This document shows positions 1-8,394 of a stretch of DNA of 35,933 nt, one piece after another (the stretch's first letter is position 1; every line of letters begins with the position of its first letter). The translations under genes were made by a program, and so were the position numbers. The stretch covers positions 1-35,933 of the forward strand of contig JAAWKU010000041.1 of NCBI GenBank assembly GCA_022797535.1, written 5' to 3'. The notes under the pieces were generated by a model that saw only the letters and a list, made by a program, of their open reading frames with translations, made no database searches and had not been told where the DNA came from. Source of the stretch: Lachnospiraceae bacterium. GTDB lineage: Bacteria > Bacillota > Clostridia > Lachnospirales > Lachnospiraceae.

Positions 1-3000
1 ATAGGCGTAGCGCACTTCCAGCCCCTCATCATTATAAATACGGCTCCGTCTGCCCAGGATGTCATACTCATAGCGGGTGCAGACCCCTGCGGGGTCTTTT
101 ATCTCCGTGATCTGTCCCATCCTGTCATAGGCATAGGAAACCAGGCGTCTGCCGCTGGAACGCTTTTCTTTCAGATTGCCCTGTGCGTCATAAACATACT
201 CATAGGAATGCCCGTCACAGACTGCACGGGTAACCCTGCCTAAGCTGTCATAATGCCAGGTGCTGATATTGGGATTTTTTCCTTCTGCGTCCGTTGCTTT
301 CTCATATACCGGCTTGCCGAACACGTTGCAGTCACGCTGCAGCCGCCGGCCGTCCCTGTCGATATGCAGGGACAGGTTCCCTTCCTCATCATACTGGAAT
401 GTCTCTGCGTATCCCAGCTGATCGGTACGCTCACTGACTTTGCCGAAACTGTTGTAACGGTACTGTACGGAGTTGCCGTTGCCGTCAGTGGTTCTGCTGA
501 CCTGGCCGGCAGGGGTATACTCATAGCCCTCCTTTACGCCGTCCGCAAAACCAACGCCGGTGATACGTCCCCAGCTGTCCACATCATAGGAAATGGGATT
601 CCGGTTGCCGTCCACGATGCCGATGATCTGGCCTCTGGCATTATACTCGTACTGTTGGACGATGCGCTGGCTGCTCCGGGCAGACTGATTTGCAGCTCCG
701 CTGTGCTCCGTGCCACCGCCCGCACTTCCGTACCAATTCCCATCTTCTGATCGCTGTTCGCCTGCGCCGCCGTTCCATCTTCCATCCCCGAAACGCCGTA
801 CATCCTTAATCTTTCCATCCAGCCCGTAAGAATACGCTGTCCTGTTTCCAAATGTATCCTTCTGCATAACAGGCCGGTTCTGCAGGTTATAGGAAAGCTC
901 CTGCACGGTCTCTCCCAAGGCATTTGCAACACGGATACGGTTGCCCCTGCTGTCATAGGCGTAGGTTGTCCCTGCCCCTTCATCGCTGTCCTGTTCATAA
1001 GCATAAGGGCTGATCGCTTTGGACAGCTTGTCATTCCGGTCATAGAGATAACGCAAGACTGCGCCGCCGGGATTCGTTCTGCGAATCAGGCGGTCTTTCA
1101 GGTCATAGCAGAAACCTGTCTCCAGGCACTCACCATCTGTACCAAGAATGGTGCGTTTCACCACGTTACCGGCCTCGTCATAGGCATACTGCACCCGTCT
1201 GTCGATGCCGCTCTTTCTGTCTGTGACCCGTTCTTCCGTCAGACGGTCATCCGCATCATAACTCCTGCGGATTTCAAAGCCTTTCGGCGTGATGATCTTT
1301 GCCAGGTTGCCATTGGCGTCATAGTTATACCTTGTGACAGCGGTCTGTACCGGGCCATTGCCCTGGATTTCTTCTGTCTTTTGTATCCGCCAGCCGTTTT
1401 TATTGTAGGCATAGTGAACAATACTTTTAATATTTTCCTCTATGACACGCTCTTCCAGCGTCACATTCCCCAGGCAGTCATAGTCATAGCGCATCTGTGC
1501 CCCGAAATCATCCTTCACCAAAGTCAGATGATGATTCCTGTCGTAGGAGAAGTGGATAACATGCCAGCTTTCCGGCTCCCCGTCCTTTTCCACTTCCTGC
1601 TGTCCGTATGCCTCCTCCACCTTGTTGCCCTGCTTATCATAGACATACACAATAACACGGTATAGCGGCTGGCCCTTGTTTTCCCCATGACCGCCGACCA
1701 CTTCTGCGCAGGAACCGCTCACTGACTCAGAACTGCTCCCTGCCTTAGCATCTTTCACCTTGATCTGCTCCCGGATCTTCCAGCCCAGGCTGTTGTAGGT
1801 GTACAGGGTCTCCTTTCCCTCCCCATCCACTTCCCGGATAATCTGCCCGTTGCCGTTGTACTCATAGGTGTGCAGGATATTCCCCTCCGGGTCCCACACC
1901 TGAGTCAATCGTCCGCAGGCATCATAGGCATAGCGGTAGCCTGCGCCGTCATCGGTGACGGCGTCATAGGACTCCGGCTGTACCTGTTTTACCAGGTTTC
2001 CGTCCGCGTCATAGAAGCGCCGTTCCACGCCGCCGTCGGGGTAACGGATGCGGATGCAGTTCCCGTAGGAATCGTACTCATACCGGGTCCCCTCGCCGTT
2101 ATCACCCATTTGGGCATAGCTTACCGGATGGATTTTATTCGTAATGTCCCCGTCAAAATTTCGGAATACCCGCTGGTGTTCCCGTAAGGGAGATATGGTG
2201 TCCACCACTCTCTCCAGGAAGTCACGCCGGTACTCATAGCCTCCTTCCTTCTTATCCCACTGCACCGGCGGATAATAAGCCGTCAGGTTGCCCATCCGGT
2301 CATAGAACTTATGGCTGGTATACCCCTCTCCATCTGTGCGGCTGGTGACAAAGTTACGGGAATTATATGCCATCTCCACCGTTCCGTAGGAGTTGCTGAC
2401 AGACATTCTACGGCCCACGGTGTCATAGCTGTAGGTAGTTTCCTCCCCCTTGGGCGTGGTGACACGGCTGGGATAAGCGCGGTTTGCCTCGTACTCCTTC
2501 CGGGTCTCATTGCCAAGCGCATCCCGCTCCAGGATGCACCTTCCCCTGTAATCATAGGCTTTTTCCGTTTGCCGCCACTGCTGATCGTCAATTTTCTCCT
2601 GCATCAGAATCCGATTGTGCGCCTGATCATAGGTATACCGGGTCTCTCTGCCATCCGTATCCCAGGTGCGCGCCAGATCATGATTCTCGTCATATGCATG
2701 GCGCACTTCGTAGCCATCCGGAGACTGTTCCCGGATGACGCGCCCAAAGGAATCATACGTCCACTCCTTTTTCAGTCCCAGGCGGCTGGTCTCGCCGGTC
2801 TTCATGTTATCATCGGAGTATTCATATATCTCGCAGGCACCGTCATCATAGAGAATACGGTCCATCAGAAGCTGGTCGTTGTATTCATAGATTTCCGTCT
2901 TGCCGTTTTCACTGTAGTAAATGATGCTCCTGCGGTTTACGTCATCATAAGTAAAGGTCTGGTATACCCCGCTGGTAAAGCCCTGACGGGTGATCCTGCC

Positions 3001-5991
3001 CTTTTCGTCATACTGGTTTTCAATATAGCGGCTGCCGTTCTGGTCGGTGACGGAGGTGATATGCCCGTTTTCGTCATATGTATAATGGGTGATCCCTTCG
3101 TCCGTATGAACCACGTCTATCAGATACTCGCCCCCATAGCGGTACTGGGTTCTGCGTCCGATCTCATCCGTGACCTGCAGGATACGTCCGCCCTGGCACT
3201 TCACCTCCAGGACATTGCCCAGGGGAGTGGTAATCCTCTCCAGTCCTTCCTCGCCGTAGGAAAGCAGCAGATTCAGGTGATTCGGATATTCCACGCAGGA
3301 AAGCCGCCCCTGCCGGTCATAGACACACAGGGTATGATCCATCACATCTGCCAGCAGGAAGGTTCCCTGCTCCTCACTTCCGGCGTCCTCCCTCAGAGTT
3401 AGAATAAAGCGGGAGGTTCCTCTGCTCTGGTTTACCCAGGTATCTCCCTGCTTTTCAAAGCATACGGAATGTCCTGTGACAGTCTCCATATGAACCCGGA
3501 TCTTCTCTGCATCCTGCGTATCCCGGCAGATTCTGCTGGCATAAGGGAAGCTCCACCCCCTGCCAAACACCGAATCTTTCCCGCCGGTGGAATAATAGGA
3601 TCTCTCCAGCTTCCATGACAGGGGCAGACTTGCCAGAAGGAAGTCTGTGGTATGGATCAGATAGGTGCCTGTGACGGCATCCACCGGATCGGCGATAAAG
3701 GCGGAAAGCGAGTTGGCAAAGGCATTCCTGGTCAGGCTGTCTTTCCAGTCGAAGGGCTGCCCGAACAGGCCGCTCATCAGGCCGTCCATCCCTGTGTCCA
3801 CGAATGTACCCACCACAACCTTCGCCAGTTTCTGCATGGTGGGATTGTTCAGATGAATCTTTCCCATGATACCGTCGGTGATGCCGCTGCCCAGATATCC
3901 CTGCAAAGCGCCGACCCCCATGTTGAACACCAGGCTCATGGGATCTATTTTGCCTGTCTCCACATACTGGCTGTAGGCCGCGCTGATCACATTGCCGCCC
4001 ATTTGAATCACTGATTTTAATTTTTTCAGTTCCTGGCTGCCGCAGGCCAGACGTCCCAGCTTCGCCGTGCCGGAGATGCTTCCTATGGCTTTTCCCGACA
4101 CAATGCCAAAGGCAATATCCACGCCTGTTTTGATCACATTGTAAAGAAGTTCGTTTCCGCCGCACAAATCATCACGCAGGAAATTGTGTCCCCGGTCCAG
4201 GTTGCCGGTCTGGGATTTATTGATGTTATCCACGCCTTCCCCAATGTCCGAGACTGCAATGCCGATAGACGCGGCTCCAAGGCCAAATGTGGCAATCATC
4301 GTAGGGCCGCAGAGCGCGGCGACGGCGGCGGTGGCAGTACCGGCGGTGGCAACGGTCAATACAACGGCCACCGCAATGGTGGCAACAACGGCGGCGATCT
4401 TTCCCAGGCCCCTTAATATCTGTTTCCGGCCCTCTTCATGCTTCTGCACAAGCAGGTTTGTGGCATTCTGATTAACATTGTCCCGCGCTTCTTTGTCATT
4501 TGCGGTTACATTTTTTTTCAGATCTTCCAAAGTGGGATTATCCGCAGGCGTTGTATCTGTAGCCTCCATTTTGACAAAGGCGGCGATGATCTTCGCTTCC
4601 TCTGTCAGTTCGACTTTTGTTCCTGCTTCGCCGATCTGGAAAGACAGAGCGCCGGCCTGCAAGGCCACCTGCCTGGAGGGGCTTCCTGCTTCTTCCGCGG
4701 CTTCTCCCACAGAAAGGTTCTTCTCCGTGTGAAGTTCAATATTTTTACCCTTGATCTCCACACATCCGTTTACATCCAAAGACACGCTGGTCTCTTTCTG
4801 CTGATCCGCAGACATAGAGGCATAAGAAGGAGCCAGCAGAAGTTCCGCCCCGTTTACATTGGAGAAGGACTTGAAATCCGGCTTCTGCGCGTAACTCCCG
4901 GAAGAGCCGGAGGCCTGCGCTCCGTCAACACGGACTGCATGGACTGCCATGGCATCCCTTTCATCGTCACTGGGAAAATAGATATGTACCTGACTCCCCA
5001 CTTCCGGCATACAGTAAATGAAGCTGCTCTCTATGGCATATGTAAAATATTTCACATGGGGGGATGTGTCATATTCGGGATCTATATGAAAATGTACCCG
5101 TACACAGTTGCCGGAGCGTTCCTTCACGGTCGCCGGAATACTCATTCCAAAAATATGGGGGTTCTTTTGGGGCGGGCACACTACCCCCTTTCTCCGGTTC
5201 AGTCTATATGAGCGAACCAGTTCCCCGTCCACAGTGTGGTAGTATATATGCGTGACAACCGTACTGATTCCCTTGAACCGCACCTTCTGACCCAGACTGA
5301 GATCTTTTTCCGCAGTTACTTCCCAGCCCATATGTTCCTGGGACAGGATCCCCAGCATACAGCCGATACGGTAGTATCCATCCATATCCTTGGTCTCCTG
5401 GTAATCCTCCACGTCCAGGACATATTCATCCCCCAGATCCGGTATTCCGAAATAGGCGCGTCCATGGTCAGAGCGGCAGTCAGGGACCAGAAACGTTCCA
5501 AAGCTGCTGGCAAGACGCACCAGAAAGTCCCAGTCGCTCTCTTCATATTGAAGTAGAAAATCCGGAATGACCGCTCCCTTTGTCACACAATCCTTAATCT
5601 CGGCATCCGGCTGGTTTTCCAGCACCTTATCCATGACCTGCCTGTAGGTCGCGTCCAAGTTTAAGAAGCTCTGACTTACCGGCACAAGCCCCCAATCCAT
5701 GGTATAGGAAAGCGCTTTTACCTTCAGGCCGCACAGCCCTCTGTCTTTCACCATTTTGACGTCTACGATTTTACCGGCAAACAAAAGTTTCTCCCGGCCC
5801 TCCTCATAAACTTCTATACCGTCACAATCTGCCGTTCCATGTATCGCGGATTCAATTTTCTCTTCCTCCGCAATCAAAGTGAGTTCCACAGATACATGAT
5901 GATTAAAGGACGCATCTAATGTAAATGCTTCTACACCGATGACTCCCTCCAGAGGGAGCCTAATTTTGAGTCCCTGATAAGTAAGCTCCAT
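1..5991 (-). CDS. VgrG-transmembrane-Rhs fusion effector (C-terminus beyond window)
   Basis: A single open frame of 1997 codons runs from ATG 5991 (AGGAGG, 5 bases spacing) off the left edge. Residues 1 to about 430 are VgrG-like: a gp27-type part, then an OB-fold near 283-370 with the SSFIYCMPEVGSQVHIYFP signature shared with the two other VgrG-like genes here. Residues about 430-530 are polar and helical. About 530-590 is an Ala/Val-rich hydrophobic stretch that looks like membrane helices. Near 768 the Rhs entry motif DPVDAVTGTYLIHTTDF appears, followed by GWSFPYASRI, and from about 860 onward there are continuous YD repeats (recurrent YDxxGR and YxYD) to the edge. In known Rhs proteins the YD repeats build a cocoon around a C-terminal toxin; that toxin and any immunity gene would lie outside the window. 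The gene starts 9 bases after the DUF4280 gene. Injected effector and spike in one polypeptide is inference; the domain calls are firm. Confidence 0.9.
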   Translation of the reverse strand, partial: MELTYQGLKIRLPLEGVIGVEAFTLDASFNHHVSVELTLIAEEEKIESAIHGTADCDGIEVYEEGREKLLFAGKIVDVKMVKDRGLCGLKVKALSYTMDWGLVPVSQSFLNLDATYRQVMDKVLENQPDAEIKDCVTKGAVIPDFLLQYEESDWDFLVRLASSFGTFLVPDCRSDHGRAYFGIPDLGDEYVLDVEDYQETKDMDGYYRIGCMLGILSQEHMGWEVTAEKDLSLGQKVRFKGISTVVTHIYYHTVDGELVRSYRLNRRKGVVCPPQKNPHIFGMSIPATVKERSGNCVRVHFHIDPEYDTSPHVKYFTYAIESSFIYCMPEVGSQVHIYFPSDDERDAMAVHAVRVDGAQASGSSGSYAQKPDFKSFSNVNGAELLLAPSYASMSADQQKETSVSLDVNGCVEIKGKNIELHTEKNLSVGEAAEEAGSPSRQVALQAGALSFQIGEAGTKVELTEEAKIIAAFVKMEATDTTPADNPTLEDLKKNVTANDKEARDNVNQNATNLLVQKHEEGRKQILRGLGKIAAVVATIAVAVVLTVATAGTATAAVAALCGPTMIATFGLGAASIGIAVSDIGEGVDNINKSQTGNLDRGHNFLRDDLCGGNELLYNVIKTGVDIAFGIVSGKAIGSISGTAKLGRLACGSQELKKLKSVIQMGGNVISAAYSQYVETGKIDPMSLVFNMGVGALQGYLGSGITDGIMGKIHLNNPTMQKLAKVVVGTFVDTGMDGLMSGLFGQPFDWKDSLTRNAFANSLSAFIADPVDAVTGTYLIHTTDFLLASLPLSWKLERSYYSTGGKDSVFGRGWSFPYASRICRDTQDAEKIRVHMETVTGHSVCFEKQGDTWVNQSRGTSRFILTLREDAGSEEQGTFLLADVMDHTLCVYDRQGRLSCVEYPNHLNLLLSYGEEGLERITTPLGNVLEVKCQGGRILQVTDEIGRRTQYRYGGEYLIDVVHTDEGITHYTYDENGHITSVTDQNGSRYIENQYDEKGRITRQGFTSGVYQTFTYDDVNRRSIIYYSENGKTEIYEYNDQLLMDRILYDDGACEIYEYSDDNMKTGETSRLGLKKEWTYDSFGRVIREQSPDGYEVRHAYDENHDLARTWDTDGRETRYTYDQAHNRILMQEKIDDQQWRQTEKAYDYRGRCILERDALGNETRKEYEANRAYPSRVTTPKGEETTYSYDTVGRRMSVSNSYGTVEMAYNSRNFVTSRTDGEGYTSHKFYDRMGNLTAYYPPVQWDKKEGGYEYRRDFLERVVDTISPLREHQRVFRNFDGDITNKIHPVSYAQMGDNGEGTRYEYDSYGNCIRIRYPDGGVERRFYDADGNLVKQVQPESYDAVTDDGAGYRYAYDACGRLTQVWDPEGNILHTYEYNGNGQIIREVDGEGKETLYTYNSLGWKIREQIKVKDAKAGSSSESVSGSCAEVVGGHGENKGQPLYRVIVYVYDKQGNKVEEAYGQQEVEKDGEPESWHVIHFSYDRNHHLTLVKDDFGAQMRYDYDCLGNVTLEERVIEENIKSIVHYAYNKNGWRIQKTEEIQGNGPVQTAVTRYNYDANGNLAKIITPKGFEIRRSYDADDRLTEERVTDRKSGIDRRVQYAYDEAGNVVKRTILGTDGECLETGFCYDLKDRLIRRTNPGGAVLRYLYDRNDKLSKAISPYAYEQDSDEGAGTTYAYDSRGNRIRVANALGETVQELSYNLQNRPVMQKDTFGNRTAYSYGLDGKIKDVRRFGDGRWNGGAGEQRSEDGNWYGSAGGGTEHSGAANQSARSSQRIVQQYEYNARGQIIGIVDGNRNPISYDVDSWGRITGVGFADGVKEGYEYTPAGQVSRTTDGNGNSVQYRYNSFGKVSERTDQLGYAETFQYDEEGNLSLHIDRDGRRLQRDCNVFGKPVYEKATDAEGKNPNISTWHYDSLGRVTRAVCDGHSYEYVYDAQGNLKEKRSSGRRLVSYAYDRMGQITEIKDPAGVCTRYEYDILGRRSRIYNDEGLEVRYAY

Positions 5992-6000
5992 CGTATCCTC

Positions 6001-6897
6001 CTATTCCGGCTGCCCTGACAGCAGTATCGTAACCAGTCCTCCATAAATGCATCTCACACTACATCTGCGCAGAAGCACCGGTTCCCCGTTAATAAATACT
6101 TTTCTATGTCCCCTTCTCCATTCCGCGTCTACCGGAAAGCATGCCTTGCATTCTCCCATACATTGCTCCAGCAGACTGTCCGTTACTTCTATCTTTCTGT
6201 TGCCGCAGAAAAAATCTATGACACTGTCGAGAAATCCTTTTTTCTTCTCGATTTCCTCATTGGCCTTGCGCGCCGCCTCTTCTGCCGCAGCCTTCAGACT
6301 GGGATTCTCCTTACTCTTGCAGCCGCCAAAATTGATAATATTTGTATCAAGCACCGTGTCCTTTATAATCATCTGGGGGATCTGGCGGGTCTTAACCCCA
6401 TGGGTCTCCCCCAGCGCAAGATAACTCTCCCTCATGCCATGGGTACACTCGACCCGGGCGCAATGCACCACATAGGTGGTATCCCTGTGTCTGGTCCTGC
6501 GCAGTTCGTCTTTTTTCTGTTCCACTGCCTCTGCGGCTGCCTGTGCTTCTTCCGCTGCGGCTTCCATGCTTTTTTCAGCCGCTTTTTGCTCTTCCTTGGC
6601 TGCATCCAGGGCCTGCTGGGCCTCCTTCATTTTCTTATAGCTTTCCGGACTGCCGTCCTGAAACATGTATTGGTTCATTGCGTCCTTATAGGCCTTCTCT
6701 GCGGCAGATGTCTTTTCCTGCGCTGAAGTCAGGGCGCTTCCCGCCTCGCTGTATGCCTTGTAAGCATCATTTGCCACGTTTTCAACATCGGACAGGCTTA
6801 CATCCGACATGTTCGAGACCGTAGCCTTAGACATTCCTTCCGCTACAGACGTTGCGATATCTTCCACCGCATTCTGAACCACCACAACATTGCTCAT
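6001..6897 (-). CDS. DUF4280 (PAAR-like) spike-tip protein with N-terminal coiled coil
   Basis: A 298-residue protein with GGAGGTG placed 6 bases before ATG 6897; the start abuts the upstream stop codon. Residues 1 to about 140 are Ala/Glu/Lys-rich with heptad-like spacing and probably form a coiled coil. The C-terminal half has the Cys/His pattern of DUF4280: YVVHCARVECTHG, then NIINFGGCKSKENP, then CMGECKACFP, ending in a Gly-rich, hydrophobic segment. DUF4280 proteins are predicted PAAR-like cones that cap a VgrG spike. Lying directly before the VgrG-Rhs gene and after an intact vgrG, it probably tips one of these spikes. The long helical N-terminus is unusual for a PAAR-like protein and may carry cargo or dock to the Rhs fusion. 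Family assignment is from motif recognition and is fairly secure. Confidence 0.82.
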   Translation of the reverse strand: MSNVVVVQNAVEDIATSVAEGMSKATVSNMSDVSLSDVENVANDAYKAYSEAGSALTSAQEKTSAAEKAYKDAMNQYMFQDGSPESYKKMKEAQQALDAAKEEQKAAEKSMEAAAEEAQAAAEAVEQKKDELRRTRHRDTTYVVHCARVECTHGMRESYLALGETHGVKTRQIPQMIIKDTVLDTNIINFGGCKSKENPSLKAAAEEAARKANEEIEKKKGFLDSVIDFFCGNRKIEVTDSLLEQCMGECKACFPVDAEWRRGHRKVFINGEPVLLRRCSVRCIYGGLVTILLSGQPE

Positions 6898-7236
6898 TTA
6901 TTCCACCTCCACTTCTTCAAAGCAGATCCCTGCGGGGCGACGCCGCAGCAGGCTCTCCGCCAGCGCCAGACTCACCACCGGATCCTTTCGATGATTTCCA
7001 TTTAGCAGAAACAGATGGTGACGGCCGATCTTTTCATGGTCCAGAACCAGCCTTTTTACCGTTCCGTTGGGATAATATTCCGTTTTGTCCGAAGCGGCGT
7101 CCACCTGCTCCATAAGCGTATGTACATATTGAAACTGCAGAGCATTTTCCTTATGAATCAGAACTACGTCCTGAAAAAAAAGCCCCGGCTCATATGCCTC
7201 CAGAATATCCCTGAAACGTTCGTCAAACATGGTCAC
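6898..7236 (-). CDS. small unknown protein, start uncertain, in frame with the pentapeptide gene
   Basis: I do not recognise the family. From GTG 7236 (or ATG 7230) it would be 112 residues, ending in GICFEEVEVE. The same frame is open and protein-like for another 44 codons upstream (begins YRDFDINGGRHIFSRQDAKK) up to the TAG that ends the pentapeptide-repeat gene at 7369. That upstream part has no ATG, GTG or TTG in frame, and there is no good ribosome binding site before GTG 7236. Three explanations fit: it is the C-terminal part of a longer pentapeptide protein cut by a nonsense codon, it is made by readthrough, or its true start has been lost. Its stop abuts the DUF4280 start. Its position suggests a role with the spike tip or the effector. 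Confidence 0.5.
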   Translation of the reverse strand: MTMFDERFRDILEAYEPGLFFQDVVLIHKENALQFQYVHTLMEQVDAASDKTEYYPNGTVKRLVLDHEKIGRHHLFLLNGNHRKDPVVSLALAESLLRRRPAGICFEEVEVE

Positions 7237-7368
7237 GGGACATTGCAGGAAATCCCATCTGACTTCCCTGCCGCTTCCTTTTAAGTACAGGACAACGCCG
7301 TCATTTAATTTCTTCGCGTCCTGCCTGGAAAATATGTGCCGGCCGCCGTTTATGTCAAAATCCCGATA

Positions 7369-8280
7369 CTAGGGAATGCTTTCTGCAGGGATAATGGCGG
7401 ACAGCAGCTTTGCTCCCGCAAGGGAGGTGTTTTCAAAGCTGCAGTCCCTGAAATCCGCGCCGCTTAAGTTACAGCCTTCAAAACTGCATCCGCTGATCCT
7501 GCTTTTCGGAAATCTGCTCCCCTCCATATTGCAGTTTTCAAACTTTATATCCTGTATGGCAGATTCCTCGAAGGTTATAAAACGCAGATCCAGATCTTTG
7601 GGATCTTTCCCCTGGCATTTCCCCCTGTACCAATAGCCAAATACCATGTTTTCCGGATTATGGGCCGCCTTTTTCAGCTCTTCCCTCCAGGCCGAGGCAG
7701 GCTTTTCCACCCGGTCCGTCTGTACCAGGAACTCTGATCTGTCGCGATATTCTCCCCACCTTAAAAGCCAGTACGGCGAGCGGGCTACCTTGTCAAAGAT
7801 CCCCTTTTCTTCCCAGTCCCGCAGCCGATAGCGGAGGATCTGGCAGATCATGCTGTCCATAAGGGGAAGTTCGTCAAACAGGAGATCCTGTATGTCATAT
7901 CTGCTGACGGCCCCTCCGTAGCCGCTGTCTGCTTCTTCCAGCGCGCTCCGCAGACGGTCAAAGGGTTCAAATAATTCTTCCGCATCCACATAGGTTTCCA
8001 CCGGTTCTTCATCCAGATACCAGCGCATATCCAGTCCATGGAGGAAAATACGGTATTTTCTGTGAATTAAATCCGTCTTTAATATACAGATGTACAGGAA
8101 GCATACATACTCTTTCCCCTGCTTCTCCATCTGCTCTCCCAGGCGGTCCATCCCCGCTTTCACCAGATCTTCCAAATACCCGGCATGCTCCATGAGATGC
8201 TTTTCCATATTGCTGCGGAATTCCGCTATTTTTTCGGATACCCTTTCCCGATAACTCTGTAAAGCCGCCTCTCTCTCCAT
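7369..8280 (-). CDS. pentapeptide-repeat protein associated with the VgrG/DUF4280 module
   Basis: 303 residues, ATG 8280 with GGAGGAG upstream. The N-terminal 200 residues are charged and helical (starts MEREAALQSYRERVSEKIAEF) and match no family I can name. The C-terminal 70 residues are a short pentapeptide-repeat solenoid: FEESAIQDIKFENCNMEGSRF, then CSFEGCNLSGADFRDCSFEN and SLAGAKL, on the A(D/N)LXX pattern. Such solenoids are binding or adaptor domains and also occur in T6SS tip adaptors and effectors. The gene sits between an intact vgrG and the DUF4280 gene, so a loading or adaptor role is plausible. It ends in TAG 7369-7371, after which the frame stays open to 6898. Confidence 0.75.
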   Translation of the reverse strand: MEREAALQSYRERVSEKIAEFRSNMEKHLMEHAGYLEDLVKAGMDRLGEQMEKQGKEYVCFLYICILKTDLIHRKYRIFLHGLDMRWYLDEEPVETYVDAEELFEPFDRLRSALEEADSGYGGAVSRYDIQDLLFDELPLMDSMICQILRYRLRDWEEKGIFDKVARSPYWLLRWGEYRDRSEFLVQTDRVEKPASAWREELKKAAHNPENMVFGYWYRGKCQGKDPKDLDLRFITFEESAIQDIKFENCNMEGSRFPKSRISGCSFEGCNLSGADFRDCSFENTSLAGAKLLSAIIPAESIP

Positions 8281-8394
8281 CTCTTTTCTCCTCCGTCATC
8301 CCTGGTGCACTGACCACGCTCTATTCTGGCAGGCCCCCTGCCCTGACTTTCGCCGGACCGCGTTGTCATCGGGCAAAGAGCCCCCCACAGCGCA

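Noticed and set aside
253..3402. Several plus-strand open frames, the largest 363 codons at 2311-3402
   Set aside because: They are antisense shadows of the Rhs YD-repeat coding region; composition is repetitive and no ribosome sites precede them.
4184..4471. Plus-strand Ala/Gly-rich frames over the GC-rich stretch
   Set aside because: The minus strand encodes the hydrophobic segment of the VgrG-Rhs fusion; the plus frames are its mirror.
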